In this document: positions 16,000-24,438 of the stretch, piece by piece
Position numbering within the stretch: position 1 is the first letter of the stretch
How the letters are laid out: each line of letters begins with the position of its first letter
Origin: Rossellomorea vietnamensis
GTDB lineage: Bacteria; Bacillota; Bacilli; Bacillales; Bacillaceae_B
DNA: 64,000 nucleotides
Direction: 5' to 3'
NCBI RefSeq assembly: GCF_008180415.1
Contig: NZ_VTEI01000002.1
Span: 42,726-106,725 of the forward strand
The notes under the pieces: model-generated
What the model was told of the DNA's origin: nothing
Databases searched by the model: none
Seen by the model: only the letters and a program-made list of their open reading frames with translations
Program-made: the position numbers and the translations under genes

Positions 16000-17052
16000 T
16001 TATCTTTTCAGAAGATAATTTTCCGTTGTTATGGGCAGAAGACCCATGATCTTTTCTACGGCTTCTTCAATGTTATTTACATGGAGGGTTATTTTTTGAT
16101 CTTCTGGATACTGCATGGCGGCATGCCCATACTTGGGATCATAATAATGCTCCAGAAGCAATGACAGGAACGGCTTATACTCCCCTTGGTCCAAATGGGT
16201 CTGAAGTTCTCTGGCGATAGGTGTGTGAATACGGCTTTTGATTTTTTGAAAAGCATCGCGAAGTTCCTCAAGATGTCCTTCAATTCTGTACTCTTCAAGA
16301 ATATGAAGCACTCTTTGTTCCATAGGCATTTCTATAAAAATATGAGTTCCCTGCTCTTTTTTCTTAAGCAGCGTTTCCGGCACGGTTACCTTGCCAATCC
16401 TCTTGCTTTCTGCTTCAAAGACAATGAATGGGGAAGATTTCAATTGAGAGATTTCATGCAGGAGCATTGAATCGAACTTTTTCTGGTTGTTTGGACTACT
16501 GCCAATGTGTCCAAAAACAGACCCGCGGTGGCCGGCCAGGCCTTCCAGATCCAGGACAGGTTTTCCCTTCTCTTGCAATCGTTTTAGGATCGTCGTTTTC
16601 CCTATTCCGGTACCTCCGTTCAACACGTAGGCATCGGCATTAATCTCAAGCCCCTCCATTTTTTCCAAGACCCACTGGCGGTAGGTACGTACTCCCCCTT
16701 GCAGGCGCCAAGCCTTTATCCCCATTAAATCAATCATGGTTGCGGCCGTTTTACTCCGCATTCCTCCTCGCCAGCAAAAGACAGCTATCTCTCCCTCGAT
16801 TTGTTGAAACTTTTTAATAAATCCTGGCAGCTTGGCAGAGAAAATCTCAAGCCCTCTCTCCTTAGCAGCTTCCGGGCTGACCTGCTTATAAAGCGTGCCC
16901 ACTTCTGCTCTCTCTTCATCATCAAACACAGGGATATTGATGCTTCCCGGCATTGTCATCTCGTGGAATTCAGATGGAGAACGAACATCCACTAACGTCC
17001 AGTCTTTTTTATCGTTCTGCAATAGTTCATCGATCTTTATATCTTTAAACAA
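16000..17052 (-). CDS. mnmH: tRNA 2-selenouridine synthase (SelU)
   Basis: A 350-residue two-domain enzyme. The N-terminal rhodanese domain has its catalytic cysteine in FCWRGGMRS (Cys93). The C-terminal P-loop domain has GGTGIGKTT (146-154). MnmH converts 2-thiouridine at the wobble position (34) of Lys, Glu and Gln tRNAs to 2-selenouridine using selenophosphate, via a geranylated intermediate. The start is TTG (17052) with AAAGGTAG upstream. The selenophosphate synthetase gene selD is not in the window, but this enzyme implies that the cell handles selenium. That matters for the peroxiredoxin at 29457-29924. Confidence 0.92.
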   Translation of the reverse strand: MFKDIKIDELLQNDKKDWTLVDVRSPSEFHEMTMPGSINIPVFDDEERAEVGTLYKQVSPEAAKERGLEIFSAKLPGFIKKFQQIEGEIAVFCWRGGMRSKTAATMIDLMGIKAWRLQGGVRTYRQWVLEKMEGLEINADAYVLNGGTGIGKTTILKRLQEKGKPVLDLEGLAGHRGSVFGHIGSSPNNQKKFDSMLLHEISQLKSSPFIVFEAESKRIGKVTVPETLLKKKEQGTHIFIEMPMEQRVLHILEEYRIEGHLEELRDAFQKIKSRIHTPIARELQTHLDQGEYKPFLSLLLEHYYDPKYGHAAMQYPEDQKITLHVNNIEEAVEKIMGLLPITTENYLLKR

Positions 17053-17513
17053 AATAATCTACCTTTCTATTTAAGGGAGAAAAATCACCCAATCTGTTTC
17101 CTAAAAGTATTTTAGTGAGAATACTATTATCAATCTTACAGAAATGATCCTCATCTAAACCGCTATAAACCTTCTTTACCGGGGAAACTCATCAATAACC
17201 ATTACAGTTAAACTGTTGTGGGAAGCATCCCGCTTTTTTCGAAGTATATCTATTATACCACCAAACGAAAAAGCCTGTGCTTATCCGGTTTGCGGTCTAT
17301 GATCCAATATAGTCTGTTTTTCCCCTACTGCCTGCACGGATGGTATTGAAGACGACCACCACACTCTAAAAAGCTGAAGGACATCTGGACTTTTAGCTGC
17401 TTCAATGAGTATGTTCAATGGAAATAAAGTGTACCTACAGAGATTGACTGCATAAGATAGGATGATCATTTTTTCACCGAACCGTATCGTCCACCCTTGA
17501 AAGGAGTGCAGCT
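17053..17513. other. Intergenic, nothing recognised
   Basis: Holds the divergent promoter regions of mnmH and the acetyltransferase. A 62-codon minus-strand frame (17281-17469) has no ribosome-binding site or family features and is not called. Confidence 0.35.
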
Positions 17514-18035
17514 ATGGAATTAATTCCCATGACAAGCAAGAGTAAGTACTTTATCCAAATGCTCAACTTGTATACAATCCTTTACGGTGAAGACCCGTTA
17601 GAAATGCAGAAGCAATTTCTCCATCATTTTCAATTTCCAAACTTCGAAGGGTATTTCGCTGTCATAGACAAAAGACTCGCAGGATTTATATATGGGTATT
17701 CTTCTCGTAAGGGGCAGTATTATCATGACTTATTGTCAAAGCAGTTGAATGGAGACCGTAACTGGATGGAAAACTGCATGGAGCTGGCGGAGTTAGGTAT
17801 CCACCCCCGTTACCGAAGGCGGGGAATTGCCAAGGAACTAGTGAATGCATTGCTTAAAAATAGAACGGAATCTAAAGCTTTGCTGACAACACGAAAGGAT
17901 AATGAAGCAGGAATCAAGTTTTATAGAAAGATGGGATGGATGAAACTCAGTGATGGATTCTTCCCGAATGTTCCCTATGAATATATTATTTTTGGGAAGG
18001 ACTTATCTCCTTCCGTTAGGGGAGTGGATTTCTGA
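17514..18035 (+). CDS. GNAT family N-acetyltransferase
   Basis: A 173-residue acetyl-CoA-dependent acetyltransferase. The pyrophosphate-binding loop is HPRYRRRGIAKELVNALL (residues about 97-114), and the family's C-terminal pattern KFYRKMGW follows. AAAGGAGTGCAGCT precedes the ATG. The substrate cannot be told from the sequence. No operon partner. Confidence 0.8.
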   Translation: MELIPMTSKSKYFIQMLNLYTILYGEDPLEMQKQFLHHFQFPNFEGYFAVIDKRLAGFIYGYSSRKGQYYHDLLSKQLNGDRNWMENCMELAELGIHPRYRRRGIAKELVNALLKNRTESKALLTTRKDNEAGIKFYRKMGWMKLSDGFFPNVPYEYIIFGKDLSPSVRGVDF

Positions 18036-18076
18036 CTTTATCTCAGGCAATGCAGGTTATTCTGGAAAAAGCATTC

Positions 18077-18098
18077 GGGACGCAGTGCCCCGCGTCCC
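18077..18098 (+). other. Hairpin downstream of the acetyltransferase
   Basis: GGGACGC (18077-18083) is matched by GCGTCCC (18092-18098). There is no T-run, so a role in termination is uncertain. Confidence 0.3.
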
Positions 18099-18331
18099 AT
18101 CCATTAGTTTGTTTGGAACATCTTCTTTAAAATACTCTTCTTACGAAAAAAAGCGGGACAGGTGAAATGTTACGCTGGCAAGCTTGTGATAAAAAAAGGA
18201 CTTTGTTTTTAGAAGATTTCAACCAGTAGAGATAGTTTTCTAGTGATGAGGGGTTTTCTTTATGAAATGATACTGATGCTTGCGAGGTGATTGATACTGA
18301 ATATAACTAGAAGAGTATACAGTTTATGGAC

Positions 18332-18832
18332 TTAACTTCCTGGCTGTCTGCTTAAACACTCAATATCTGATTCAACATGATAAACTCTTTTATTCAACAC
18401 TTCCGTTCTAGCATCAACGTGATCAGATATTTTCTCAGTATACTCACCAAGACTTTCTATAAAATCTTTTTGTAGTTTCTTCAGTCCATCTTCAAGCCTG
18501 GCTTGTCCGGTTTTTAATTCACCTAAATCTGTCTTTAAATCTCCTAGGTCTGTTTTTAATACACTTACATCTGTCTTTAAGTCTCCAACATCCGTTTTTA
18601 ATGAACCTACATCTGTCTTTAAGACTCCTACATCTGTCTTTAAGTATCTAACATCTGTTTTTAATGAACCTACATCTGTCTTTAAGTCTCCAACATCTGT
18701 TTTTAATGAACCTACATCTGTCTTTAAGTCTCCAACATCCGTTTTTAATGAACCTACATCTGTCTTTAAGTCTCCAACATCCGTTTTAATTCCTTGCAGT
18801 TCACCCAGAATTTGTTTTAATATATCTTCCAC
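18332..18832 (-). CDS. Heptad-repeat coiled-coil protein (LKTDVGx repeats)
   Basis: A 166-residue protein built mostly of seven-residue units LKTDVGD/LKTDVGS, at least twelve in a row from about residue 16 to 107, so a long parallel coiled coil is predicted. The start MEDILKQILGELQGI and the end (KKLQKDFIESLGEYTEKISDHVD, read in two parts) are non-repetitive. AGGGAAGAGTTGTGG precedes the ATG. There is no signal peptide or membrane segment. It resembles the gene at 26059 in design and a relic at 62152 in sequence. Function unknown; Bacillus genomes carry many such proteins. Repeat number is likely to vary between strains. Confidence 0.75.
   Translation of the reverse strand: MEDILKQILGELQGIKTDVGDLKTDVGSLKTDVGDLKTDVGSLKTDVGDLKTDVGSLKTDVRYLKTDVGVLKTDVGSLKTDVGDLKTDVSVLKTDLGDLKTDLGELKTGQARLEDGLKKLQKDFIESLGEYTEKISDHVDARTEVLNKRVYHVESDIECLSRQPGS
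18505..18790 (-). repeat. 21-bp tandem repeats inside the coiled-coil gene
   Basis: Near-identical 21-bp units (for example CTTTAAGTCTCCAACATCYG in plus orientation) encode the seven-residue heptads. The sequence also shows a 42-bp higher-order period, in which GACLKT and GSLKT types alternate. Confidence 0.85.
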
Positions 18833-18914
18833 AACTCTTCCCTCCTCTTTTTGTGAAACTAATCCTATTATAACAGCTTCGTGCTAAAACTTTTTAAAAA
18901 TAAATGAATTATAA

Positions 18915-19004
18915 TCATTTTTTCTTTGGTTTGTCTTTCACAAATTGACATATCTTTTGATGAACAGATTTATTACTTAGCACTAATGGCCAAGCGTTTC
19001 CCAT
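18915..19004 (-). CDS. Short ORF with ideal ribosome-binding site (29 aa)
   Basis: MGNAWPLVLSNKSVHQK followed by ICQFVKDKPKKK, preceded by AGGAGGCGTTAA. The strong site and the basic tail favour a real microprotein, but no family is recognised. Confidence 0.4.
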   Translation of the reverse strand: MGNAWPLVLSNKSVHQKICQFVKDKPKKK

Positions 19005-19051
19005 TTAACGCCTCCTAATGATAAACAAAATGATTTAGTATTATAGGAAAA

Positions 19052-19082
19052 GTCTAATCCCTTTAGTCACAAGGAATTAGAC
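19052..19082 (-). terminator. Hairpin with short T-run
   Basis: GTCTAATTCCTT pairs with AAGGGATTAGAC (one mismatch), followed by TTTTCC on the minus strand. No obvious gene upstream to terminate. Confidence 0.35.
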
Positions 19083-19385
19083 GAATAAACGGCATGGGTA
19101 ATTCTTATATTTCAGGTTGAATACAGGTAGTAATTACAGGTCCTGCTTTCCCCGTATCAGTAACCGAAGTAAAATACTAGAAATCAGGCAAGCGAAGAGC
19201 CTGCTGTAATAGAAAAATCATTTTATAATTGATCAAATTTTTAACCATATAACCCCTTATTAGTATAACTGAACATAAAGAGGCAATAGCGGAACCCTCC
19301 ACCATTGCCAAAAGGTAAGAAATACAACACTATTCTAATTAGCCAAAGAGAAAATGGAGCATATTAACTTTTAGGAGGTGGTATC

Positions 19386-19532
19386 GTGGCTGACAATAAG
19401 AAAATTCCCAAGGGCACCGGAAAATTCGGGGCATTAAACAAAGAGAATAAAAATGACCGGCACAACGAGAATGCCAAAGCAGCGGCAAATCTTGAGCAGG
19501 AGTATCCCAGGATTAATACGGATAATATTTAA
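19386..19532 (+). CDS. Small hydrophilic protein (48 aa), GTG start
   Basis: A 48-residue protein read from GTG at 19386, preceded by the very strong site TTAGGAGGTGGTATC. It starts MADNKKIPKGTGKFGALNKE, continues NKNDRHNENAKAAAN and ends LEQEYPRINTDNI. It is rich in Asn, Lys and Ala with no hydrophobic core, so probably unfolded. Composition is reminiscent of small spore-associated proteins, but no motif proves it. No neighbour in the same orientation. Confidence 0.55.
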   Translation: MADNKKIPKGTGKFGALNKENKNDRHNENAKAAANLEQEYPRINTDNI

Positions 19533-19774
19533 TAGTAAGTGAATAGAGCTGTTAATAACAATACAGCACACATTGAAGACAGCGCGGCAGTTGACACTAT
19601 TCAGTTGTTTACAATTCGGTTTTCTGTCGATGTGCCAAGTGTTTAGCACGGCACTAATCAACAAATAAATTCATAAAGACCTTTTCAAAGTCAAACAAGC
19701 TTAGAGAGACAACTATCCCTAAGCCTGTTAAAGGAAATTCGTAAGCTAATATAAAAATAAGACGTGTAAAACTT

Positions 19775-19975
19775 GGATAGATAAGGGAAAAATGTTCCGT
19801 TATTTCGAAAGGAACACTGCAATTAGCTTAAATAGCGGAACAAATTTCCCCTATCACTTTGAAAAGACGGAAAAAAATCTATTTTGCCTTGAATAAGGGA
19901 ATTTTGTTCCCTTATATCTCTGAATCCAGCACGATTCTGCTGCTTAACGGAAAAATGTTCCCTTATTTTTTTGGA
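19775..19975. repeat. Block of AATAAGGGAA/TTCCCTTATT palindromes (block A)
   Basis: Several short inverted repeats of the type ATAAGGGAANNNNGTTCCCTTAT and TAGCGGAACAAATTTCCCCTA follow each other at about 50-60 bp spacing. The same family recurs at 34868-35066 and 42645-42838. Each unit would form a small hairpin. Non-coding. Confidence 0.75.
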
Positions 19976-20024
19976 TAGAGTCGATTTTCATATGTACCTT
20001 GGGTCTCAGCCCCCCTTAATAATT

Positions 20025-20549
20025 TTAAGGAAAACCTAAAGGACTAGAATTACGAATTTCATTAAATTCTTCTGCTTGCTGCATGAAAGGACCCTGCTCA
20101 CTGCTAGTAGTGATTTCGATTCCCAACCCAACGTCCCGAAGAATTCCCCTTAATTTTTCAAAGTTCCGCTTATCCTCTTGGGTTACATCAACAAATCTGT
20201 ATAACTCACCATGAGGATACTGATTTAAATGGGAATGCAGGCGTTCAAGAATTTTCCTGTCACGATCAGATAGCGTTCCTAACTGTTTTCCAGTAGTCAT
20301 TGCGAGCCAAATGCCGTTTAATACGTCACTTAATTCAGTTGTGACCAAGTTAGGCTCAAACCAATTTTTCTCCATCTGAATAGAAATCAAGCCTTCAAGT
20401 TCTACTAAATTATCTTGCACCTCTGTAAGAATAACTTGCTCACTTACGAAGTTTACCCTCGCTATTCTCCAGGCTAAGATTAGGATGAGCAGTATATTTA
20501 AACCTATTGATATCTTGAAAAGAACTTTGATTTTACTCCTCAGTTTCAT
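20025..20549 (-). CDS. Hypothetical single-pass membrane protein
   Basis: A 174-residue protein with one N-terminal membrane segment (FKISIGLNILLILILAW, about residues 10-26) and a soluble domain rich in Glu and Leu. No family is recognised. The ATG at 20549 follows AAGGGGGGA; a TTG at 20570 overlapping the peptidase stop is also possible. It lies directly behind the S9 peptidase gene, so the two are probably co-transcribed and translationally coupled. Confidence 0.65.
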   Translation of the reverse strand: MKLRSKIKVLFKISIGLNILLILILAWRIARVNFVSEQVILTEVQDNLVELEGLISIQMEKNWFEPNLVTTELSDVLNGIWLAMTTGKQLGTLSDRDRKILERLHSHLNQYPHGELYRFVDVTQEDKRNFEKLRGILRDVGLGIEITTSSEQGPFMQQAEEFNEIRNSSPLGFP

Positions 20550-20566
20550 TCCCCCCTTACCATTTA

Positions 20567-22492
20567 TCAATCCCTAAAACCTTCCAAGCCCTCTCCGAGT
20601 ATATAATGTGAAAACCACATCAAATTCTGCTTCATAATCGCCGCATGCATACCCGGCTGGTCGGAACTATAAGCCATTCCTTTAAAAACAACTAGTTCTG
20701 TTTCCACATTCATATCCCTTAGCCCTCTATATAGATCATAGGCATTGGTAATCGGCACCCTTGCATCCATTTCTCCATGCTGAATCAACGTGGGGGTGCT
20801 TGCCGATTTTATATAAGTCATAGGCGAGGCTTTACTGTAAATCTCTGGATCATCCCAAGGAGTACTTCCTAGATACATCCTGAAAAAGTAAGGGATATCT
20901 GTATTAACATAATGATTTCTCAAATTCGTTATAGCTCCACCAACTGATGCTGCCTTGAAACGATCGCTGTATATTGAACAGAAGGCGGCGATAAATCCTC
21001 CCTGGCTCCATCCCATCACCCCAACTCGATCTCTATCGGCTATCCCCTTGCCGACCAGCAAATCCACTCCGGATATCGCATCATCGTAGTCACCGATTCC
21101 GAAATTACGATAGTTGGCTTTGTAAAAGTCATTTCCATACCCCGTGCTGCCTCTGTAGTTGGGTTCCAGAACGATAAAGCCCTTCTGTACAAACGCCTCA
21201 ACCGGATATTTGTCATTAAAGCAGCCTGAATGGATCGGAAAGGATGCCCACCCTGGGCCGCCATGGACGAGCACCAGCAAAGGATATTTTTTAGAAGCAT
21301 CAAAATCTGCCGGAGTTGTAAAAACTCCTTCAATTTCAACATCATCACTGTTTTTCCATGAGATGATCTCTCTGTTACTCCTTAGATTACCTTTGAAAAT
21401 ACTGTTTTCATTCGTTATCTTCCTATCGTCTAAATAGACTTCAAAGGTTTCGTTGGTTGCGGCCTTCGTATAAGCTAAATGATTTCCATCTCTTGTAATA
21501 GAAGCTTCACTTATCACGCCATCTGTATTGATTTTTTCCACTGTGCCGTTTTCAGATAAAAGGCCAATAAGGTAATTCGTTTTATAATGCCATCCTATTA
21601 AAATGCCTTTGGATGTCCATCGGATGGGAGTAACCGTACTATCAAAATCATGTAAAGGCTGAAGGTATTTACCGCTTTCAAAATCATAAATTTCGATTGT
21701 GCTGTCTTGAATTTGGTTTTTATAAAACTCCTTCTCTTTCAAGCTGGCTGTATAGCAAATTTTGCCGGCATCCGGAGAAAAGCAAACGCTCCCTCCCAAC
21801 AGCTTTTTACAGTTTATCTTTTGTAACTTTCCAGATTCACGGTCTGCTATGTATAGGTCCCTGTTTGGATCATCCTGGGCTTCCGGGCTTGGTTTAGCGA
21901 TGAATGCAATTTTTTTCCCATCTTTAGAAATATCAAATTCCTGCACATGAAAATCTTTAGCGTCCGTCAGTTGATAGACTGTGCTGTTTGACCTGGACGT
22001 ACCAATTTCAATATAGGATAAAATATGATTCTGGTATTCCTTGCCTGCATGATGAAAGTTCCCATAGATCGCCTTGCGCTTCGTTATTGTCTCTGATTCT
22101 TTTTCCCGTGAAGTAAAATAAATTCCATTTCCAGGAGGGTCCCATTTGAATGTACTTATTCCTTCATTCGCATCGGTTACTTGTGTTCTGCTATCCCCAT
22201 TTAATGACTGAATGAAGATTTGATTCTTCCCACCGACTTCGCTAAGGTAGGCAAGACTCTTTGAATCTGGAGACCATATAGGAGATGTACCTTCTATATT
22301 GCTTAGTGCATAGCATTCTCCCTTATTATTTTCAAATATCCATATGTGATTTCGATACAGATTGCCTTTCCAGTCAGCTGTCGTTTTGACGAACGCAGCT
22401 TTTTCACCATCTTCGCTGATATTTACGTATGATAAGGTAGGTATGGATAACAGTTTTTCTATATTGAGATATTTGTTTTCTTTGCTGGTCAT
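20567..22492 (-). CDS. S9 family peptidase (prolyl oligopeptidase/acylaminoacyl peptidase)
   Basis: A 641-residue serine peptidase: an N-terminal seven-bladed beta-propeller (TolB/WD-like repeats such as SPIWSPDSKSLAYLS, ISKDGKKIAFIAKP) followed by an alpha/beta hydrolase domain. The nucleophile is in GWSQGGF, the acid in QHGEMDARVP and the histidine in QPGMHA. LVHGGPGWASF supplies the oxyanion region. It cleaves small peptides, typically after proline or from acylated N-termini, in the cytoplasm. AGGAGAATAATGT precedes the ATG. Confidence 0.88.
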   Translation of the reverse strand: MTSKENKYLNIEKLLSIPTLSYVNISEDGEKAAFVKTTADWKGNLYRNHIWIFENNKGECYALSNIEGTSPIWSPDSKSLAYLSEVGGKNQIFIQSLNGDSRTQVTDANEGISTFKWDPPGNGIYFTSREKESETITKRKAIYGNFHHAGKEYQNHILSYIEIGTSRSNSTVYQLTDAKDFHVQEFDISKDGKKIAFIAKPSPEAQDDPNRDLYIADRESGKLQKINCKKLLGGSVCFSPDAGKICYTASLKEKEFYKNQIQDSTIEIYDFESGKYLQPLHDFDSTVTPIRWTSKGILIGWHYKTNYLIGLLSENGTVEKINTDGVISEASITRDGNHLAYTKAATNETFEVYLDDRKITNENSIFKGNLRSNREIISWKNSDDVEIEGVFTTPADFDASKKYPLLVLVHGGPGWASFPIHSGCFNDKYPVEAFVQKGFIVLEPNYRGSTGYGNDFYKANYRNFGIGDYDDAISGVDLLVGKGIADRDRVGVMGWSQGGFIAAFCSIYSDRFKAASVGGAITNLRNHYVNTDIPYFFRMYLGSTPWDDPEIYSKASPMTYIKSASTPTLIQHGEMDARVPITNAYDLYRGLRDMNVETELVVFKGMAYSSDQPGMHAAIMKQNLMWFSHYILGEGLEGFRD

Positions 22493-22653
22493 ACATTATT
22501 CTCCTACTCTTGGATTCATAATTTAGAGGCACTCATTTTGCATGAAAATTCTAACAATATCCATTATTATGTTACCAATATTTTCATTAAGGTGCTATCA
22601 TAGATTTTCTGTTTTCCAGATGGATGCTCTTGGCTTTTTTTAAAAGGAAGACA

Positions 22654-22690
22654 AAAAAATGATTACGCGGGTTAACCACATAATCATTTT
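22654..22690 (-). terminator. Terminator of the ECF sigma/anti-sigma operon
   Basis: AAAATGATTA...TAATCATTTTTTT with an inner GGTTAACC stem, ending in a T-run on the minus strand next to the anti-sigma stop. Confidence 0.75.
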
Positions 22691-22699
22691 CATAAAACT

Positions 22700-23371
22700 T
22701 CATCTAAACGATTGGGCTATTTTCACCAGTTCTTCTTTGTATAACATTTGCCCCGATTCACCCGGTTTATAATGTAAGCTATACATCTTTTGTTCTTCCT
22801 CTAACCACACCATACTGCTAGTTTTAAATTTGAAATCATTATTAACTTCAACTGATTGATCTTGAGAATAGTACCCTTCAAACTTTCCTTCTTTAACTTG
22901 TTCTCCGGCAAAAGTTAGATTTTCAATATTATCATTCATGGATTGAAAAAAAAGTCGAAGGGTTTCTTTCTTCTCTCCGATTAAGGTAACGGTGTACATC
23001 ATACCGACAGGGCTTTCTCTGGTTCTGGTTTTAACATCTGAAACCTTAAAAGGCACTTTTGCTGGGAATTTAAACTCGTCTCCTAAAAAAGACGGTTTTT
23101 CTATATTAATGTTGTAATAGTGAATGCTTGTTTCGGCAGAATGGTTTTCAATGATTCCTAATTCTGAACCACCGTAGTAGGCTGCTACTGAAATACTTGC
23201 AACTGCAAAAATGGAAGACAGAACGGGAGCGAACTTAATTCTCTTTTTTGTGCTAAGAGTCTCTTTAGAGTTGATTTGATTAACAATGTTGTTCTTCATC
23301 CTGCTGGTGAATCCATGATTTCTAAATGTGTCCGCCTTCATCATGGTTCGAAGATTTTTCAGTTCATCCAT
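22700..23371 (-). CDS. Probable membrane anti-sigma factor
   Basis: A 223-residue protein with a cytosolic N-terminus (MDELKNLRTMMKADTFRN), one membrane segment near residues 48-65 (FAPVLSSIFAVASISVAAYYG) and an extracytoplasmic domain of about 150 residues. It directly follows and overlaps the ECF sigma gene, the usual place of an anti-sigma factor. No zinc-finger (HxxxCxxC) is present. The start at 23371 has GAGGTGTATAACA; the sigma stop lies inside the ATGGATGA overlap. The anti-sigma role is inferred from position and topology. Confidence 0.65.
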   Translation of the reverse strand: MDELKNLRTMMKADTFRNHGFTSRMKNNIVNQINSKETLSTKKRIKFAPVLSSIFAVASISVAAYYGGSELGIIENHSAETSIHYYNINIEKPSFLGDEFKFPAKVPFKVSDVKTRTRESPVGMMYTVTLIGEKKETLRLFFQSMNDNIENLTFAGEQVKEGKFEGYYSQDQSVEVNNDFKFKTSSMVWLEEEQKMYSLHYKPGESGQMLYKEELVKIAQSFR

Positions 23372-23915
23372 TGTTATACACCTCATCTTTAATTAAGGAT
23401 TCAATCTTTTTTCGTCCTCTGGCCAGCCGCGATTTGACAGTATTTATGTTGACGTGAAGTACTTCACAAATTTCATCCAGTTTCATTTCCTCGAAGTAAT
23501 GCAGGAAGATGACCTCTCTGTATTTAATCGGAAGAGATAAAACCGTGCTAATGAGTTCATGATTGGTTTCATTATGTATGACCGTTTCTTCTGGCGTTCC
23601 TAGTGTCCCTTTTACCATGTCATTAATCTTATTAGTGATACTTACCATCCTGTTGTTCCAGCTTCTTAAATAATCCTTGCAATGATTAATCGCAATACTG
23701 ATGATCCAGCTCTTCAAGGCGGAATCTTCTCTAAACGTATCCATTTTGTTATAGCATTTAATAAATACCTCTTGAGTGAGATCTTCGGCCAAGCTGTGAT
23801 CCTTCACATAAGAAAATACGATATAGTAAACCTCATTTCCATACAGGTTCATGGCTTGATTGAGGAGCTGATCTCTTTCGGCTTTCTCTAAGTCTCTGGG
23901 TCGTTCTATTGCCAA
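23364..23915 (-). CDS. ECF RNA polymerase sigma factor
   Basis: A sigma-70 group IV (ECF) factor of about 183 residues. Region 2 reads YVKDHSLAEDLTQEVFIKCYNK with LKSWIISIAINHCKDYLR; region 4 reads LPIKYREVIFLHYFEEMKLDEICEVLHVN and NTVKSRLARGRKKI (shown in parts). The TTG at 23915 is preferred because AAGGTG lies six bases upstream; a GTG at 23924 overlaps that site. It is followed by a probable anti-sigma factor. A promoter upstream (23949-23978) has an ECF-like AAC/CGTC pair, so autoregulation is likely. Confidence 0.85.
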   Translation of the reverse strand: MAIERPRDLEKAERDQLLNQAMNLYGNEVYYIVFSYVKDHSLAEDLTQEVFIKCYNKMDTFREDSALKSWIISIAINHCKDYLRSWNNRMVSITNKINDMVKGTLGTPEETVIHNETNHELISTVLSLPIKYREVIFLHYFEEMKLDEICEVLHVNINTVKSRLARGRKKIESLIKDEVYNNG

Positions 23916-23948
23916 GTATGTCACCTTCTTTGAGCTTTTCTGTATACA

Positions 23949-23978
23949 TAAGACGGATGCCGGCTTGATAAGGTTGCT
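23949..23978 (-). promoter_or_regulatory. ECF-type autoregulatory promoter
   Basis: On the minus strand GCAACC, then 16-17 bases, then CGTCTTA resembles the -35 AAC and -10 CGTC elements of Bacillus ECF promoters. It lies about 35-60 bases before the sigma start. Confidence 0.45.
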
Positions 23979-24116
23979 TTTTTGGCGAAAAAATTCTTAT
24001 AAATATTTCTCTGCTTCAGTAAATTCTTCTATGCCATGTTATTGTGTGATTCACTATAAATTATTTTTAAAAGTCTTTTTCTGCAAAGGTTATGGTTGTT
24101 TAAAAGAAATGGATTT

Positions 24117-24225
24117 CCGCTCCAGGCGTACGACTACGCGGGGCGGGCGTTGAGCCTCCTGGGCTTTGCCTATGGGGTCTCACCTGTCCCGCTAGTCCCG
24201 CAGGAGGTCGGACGCCTTCCGCTCC
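24117..24225 (-). repeat. Dispersed GC-rich repeat, copy 1 (inverted)
   Basis: About 110 bp containing, on the minus strand, CTCCTGCGGGACTAGCGGGA, then CAGGTGAGACCCC, GAGGCTCAACGCCCGCCCCG and GCGCCTGGAGCGG-like endings. Copies 2 and 3 lie at 30361-30470 and 40112-40224. The ends are partly complementary, so it can fold into a long hairpin. Confidence 0.85.
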
Positions 24226-24375
24226 AATCCTTATATATATAAGGGAAAAAGATATATTTACATTTTAAAGCAGAAATAGAAAATCCAATTAATTAAACTG
24301 CTTTAATATTATTATTGCTTCTTTTCTTCTAATTTCCAGAATACCCCTGCTTATCTTTTAAAGATCTTTAAAAAC

Positions 24376-24406
24376 TTGAACCTCACGTTACGTGATGTTT
24401 TATGAT
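24376..24406 (+). promoter_or_regulatory. MerR-type promoter with 19-bp spacer and dyad
   Basis: TTGAAC (24376-24381) and TATGAT (24401-24406) are separated by exactly 19 bp. The spacer contains the perfect dyad TCACGTTACGTGA. The long spacer with a central dyad is the hallmark of promoters activated by MerR-family regulators, and the next gene is a MerR regulator. Confidence 0.8.
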
Positions 24407-24438
24407 AGAGGTAAGAAATATAAATGGAGATGATATAC

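Noticed and set aside
17281..17469. 62-codon minus-strand ORF upstream of the acetyltransferase
   Set aside because: No ribosome-binding site, and it runs into the acetyltransferase promoter region.
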